A stretch of 6,879 nucleotides of DNA from Thioalkalivibrio sp. (GTDB lineage Bacteria > Pseudomonadota > Gammaproteobacteria > Ectothiorhodospirales > Ectothiorhodospiraceae), in NCBI GenBank assembly GCA_007133115.1, contig SLNI01000059.1, forward strand, positions 1 through 6,879, read 5' to 3'. The translations under genes and the position numbers were made by a program. The notes beneath the pieces were generated by a model. It worked only from the letters and a program-made list of their open reading frames with translations. It was not told the DNA's origin and ran no database searches. This document shows positions 6,407 through 6,879 of this stretch, piece after piece; the stretch's first letter is position 1, and every line of letters begins with the position of its first letter.

Positions 6407-6422
6407 TCGCCAGATCTGGCGA
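6407..6422. repeat. Perfect 16-bp palindrome in the rpsF leader region
   Basis: TCGCCAGATCTGGCGA equals its own reverse complement. It lies between the candidate -10 box (6435-6440) and the leader hairpin (6365-6400), about 6-21 bases inside the predicted transcript. It could be a protein operator or, as RNA, a 6-bp hairpin with a GATC loop at the 5' end of the message. It is single copy in the window as far as I could see, and no T-run follows on either strand that would make it a terminator. Confidence 0.6.
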
Positions 6423-6434
6423 GAAAAGCGTCGA

Positions 6435-6463
6435 AGAATAGGCGATTCCACCCCCCCGCACAA
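6435..6463 (-). promoter_or_regulatory. Candidate sigma-70 promoter for the rpsF operon
   Basis: On the minus strand a TTGTGC box (6458-6463) lies exactly 17 bases from TATTCT (6435-6440). Matches to consensus are 3 of 6 and 4 of 6, with ideal spacing. Transcription would begin near 6428, giving a leader of about 86 bases that contains the palindrome and the hairpin. This is the only plausible promoter I found in the 154-base gap between rlmB and rpsF. Readthrough from rlmB is also possible, because no clear terminator follows rlmB. Confidence 0.5.
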
Positions 6464-6496
6464 GGACACGCTTGCAGTGCCCCCGTGCGAAGCGGA

Positions 6497-6879
6497 TCAG
6501 CCGGGGCCGCGAAGCCCGGCGGCCCGGCGCTGGCGCACCACCTCGAACAGCGACACACCGGCCGCCACGGAGACGTTCAGGCTGCCCACGGTGCCACGCA
6601 TCGGGATCGCCGCCAGATGGTCGCAGTGCTCCCGGGTCAGCCGCCGCAGGCCCTCGCCCTCGGCGCCCAGCACCAGCACGGTCGGCACCGTCAGATCGAG
6701 GTCGAACAGCGCGGTGTCGGTCTCACCGGCGAGGCCCACGACCCAGAACCCCTGATCACGCAACTCGCGCAGGGTGCGGGCGAGATTGGTGACCGCGATC
6801 ACCGGGACCGTCTCGGCGGCGCCCGACGCCGCCTTCGCCGCGACCGGCGTGAGCGATGCGCTACGGTCGCGCGGAACGA
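6497..6879 (-). CDS. rlmB: 23S rRNA 2'-O-methyltransferase RlmB, C-terminal part (5' end outside window)
   Basis: The frame is open to the right edge and 126 codons are visible before the TGA at 6499-6497. The first complete codon starts at 6877. The protein is the SpoU/TrmH (SPOUT knot) catalytic domain: a VPRDRSA-like motif 1 region followed by [20 protein letters not shown] (compare E. coli RlmB KVACGAAENVPLIRVTNLART from memory), motif 2 [10 protein letters not shown], and motif 3 [22 protein letters not shown]. The knot binds SAM; the enzyme methylates the ribose of G2251 (E. coli numbering) in the P loop of 23S rRNA. The N-terminal RNA-binding domain is outside the window. The ATG at 6802 is internal, because homology continues upstream of it. 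rlmB just upstream of rpsF is also the E. coli arrangement. Another TrmH-family member is possible, but sequence and context favour RlmB. Confidence 0.92.
   Translation of the reverse strand, partial: VPRDRSASLTPVAAKAASGAAETVPVIAVTNLARTLRELRDQGFWVVGLAGETDTALFDLDLTVPTVLVLGAEGEGLRRLTREHCDHLAAIPMRGTVGSLNVSVAAGVSLFEVVRQRRAAGLRGPG

Noticed and set aside
6343..6558. N-terminal extension of rpsF to 6558
   Set aside because: It would overlap rlmB and add 72 residues without S6 similarity. The AAGGAG site at 6349-6354 fixes the start at 6342.

Overview
The window reads as the chromosome of a GC-rich, sulfur-oxidising gammaproteobacterium. Two things support this. The left edge carries the end of soxB, the thiosulfate-oxidation enzyme. 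The rest is the conserved gammaproteobacterial run rlmB, rpsF, rpsR, rplI, dnaB, alr. The genus cannot be fixed from the sequence; Ectothiorhodospiraceae-like or Thioalkalivibrio-like lineages are a reasonable guess (inference).

Layout. Positions 1-351 (+) hold the C-terminal part of SoxB, closed by a strong intrinsic terminator at 381-405. Everything else is on the minus strand, so it is transcribed from right to left. The order is rlmB (3' part, running off the right edge), a 154-base gap with a candidate promoter, a perfect 16-bp palindrome and a structured mRNA leader, then rpsF (S6), rpsR (S18), a DUF2232/YybS-type membrane protein, rplI (L9), dnaB and alr. The genes are closely packed: gaps are 27 to 99 bases, dnaB and alr overlap by 4 bases (GTGA), and alr converges on soxB. 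There is no priB between rpsF and rpsR, and the membrane gene sits between rpsR and rplI.

The genes join translation (S6, S18, L9, and the 23S rRNA methyltransferase upstream) with chromosome replication (DnaB) and cell-wall precursor supply (alanine racemase). S6 and S18 bind together in the 30S platform. The hairpin just ahead of rpsF is placed, and partly built, like the known S6:S18 autoregulatory leader.

The standout is dnaB. It is interrupted in frame by a 418-residue intein (1711-2964) inside helicase motif H4. All splicing blocks are recognisable and it has a two-motif LAGLIDADG homing endonuclease. The DnaB precursor has exactly three cysteines. All lie in the intein's splicing fold and none remain in the mature helicase. 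The rest of the window is ordinary housekeeping sequence, and I see no defence system, CRISPR array, transposon or RNA gene.
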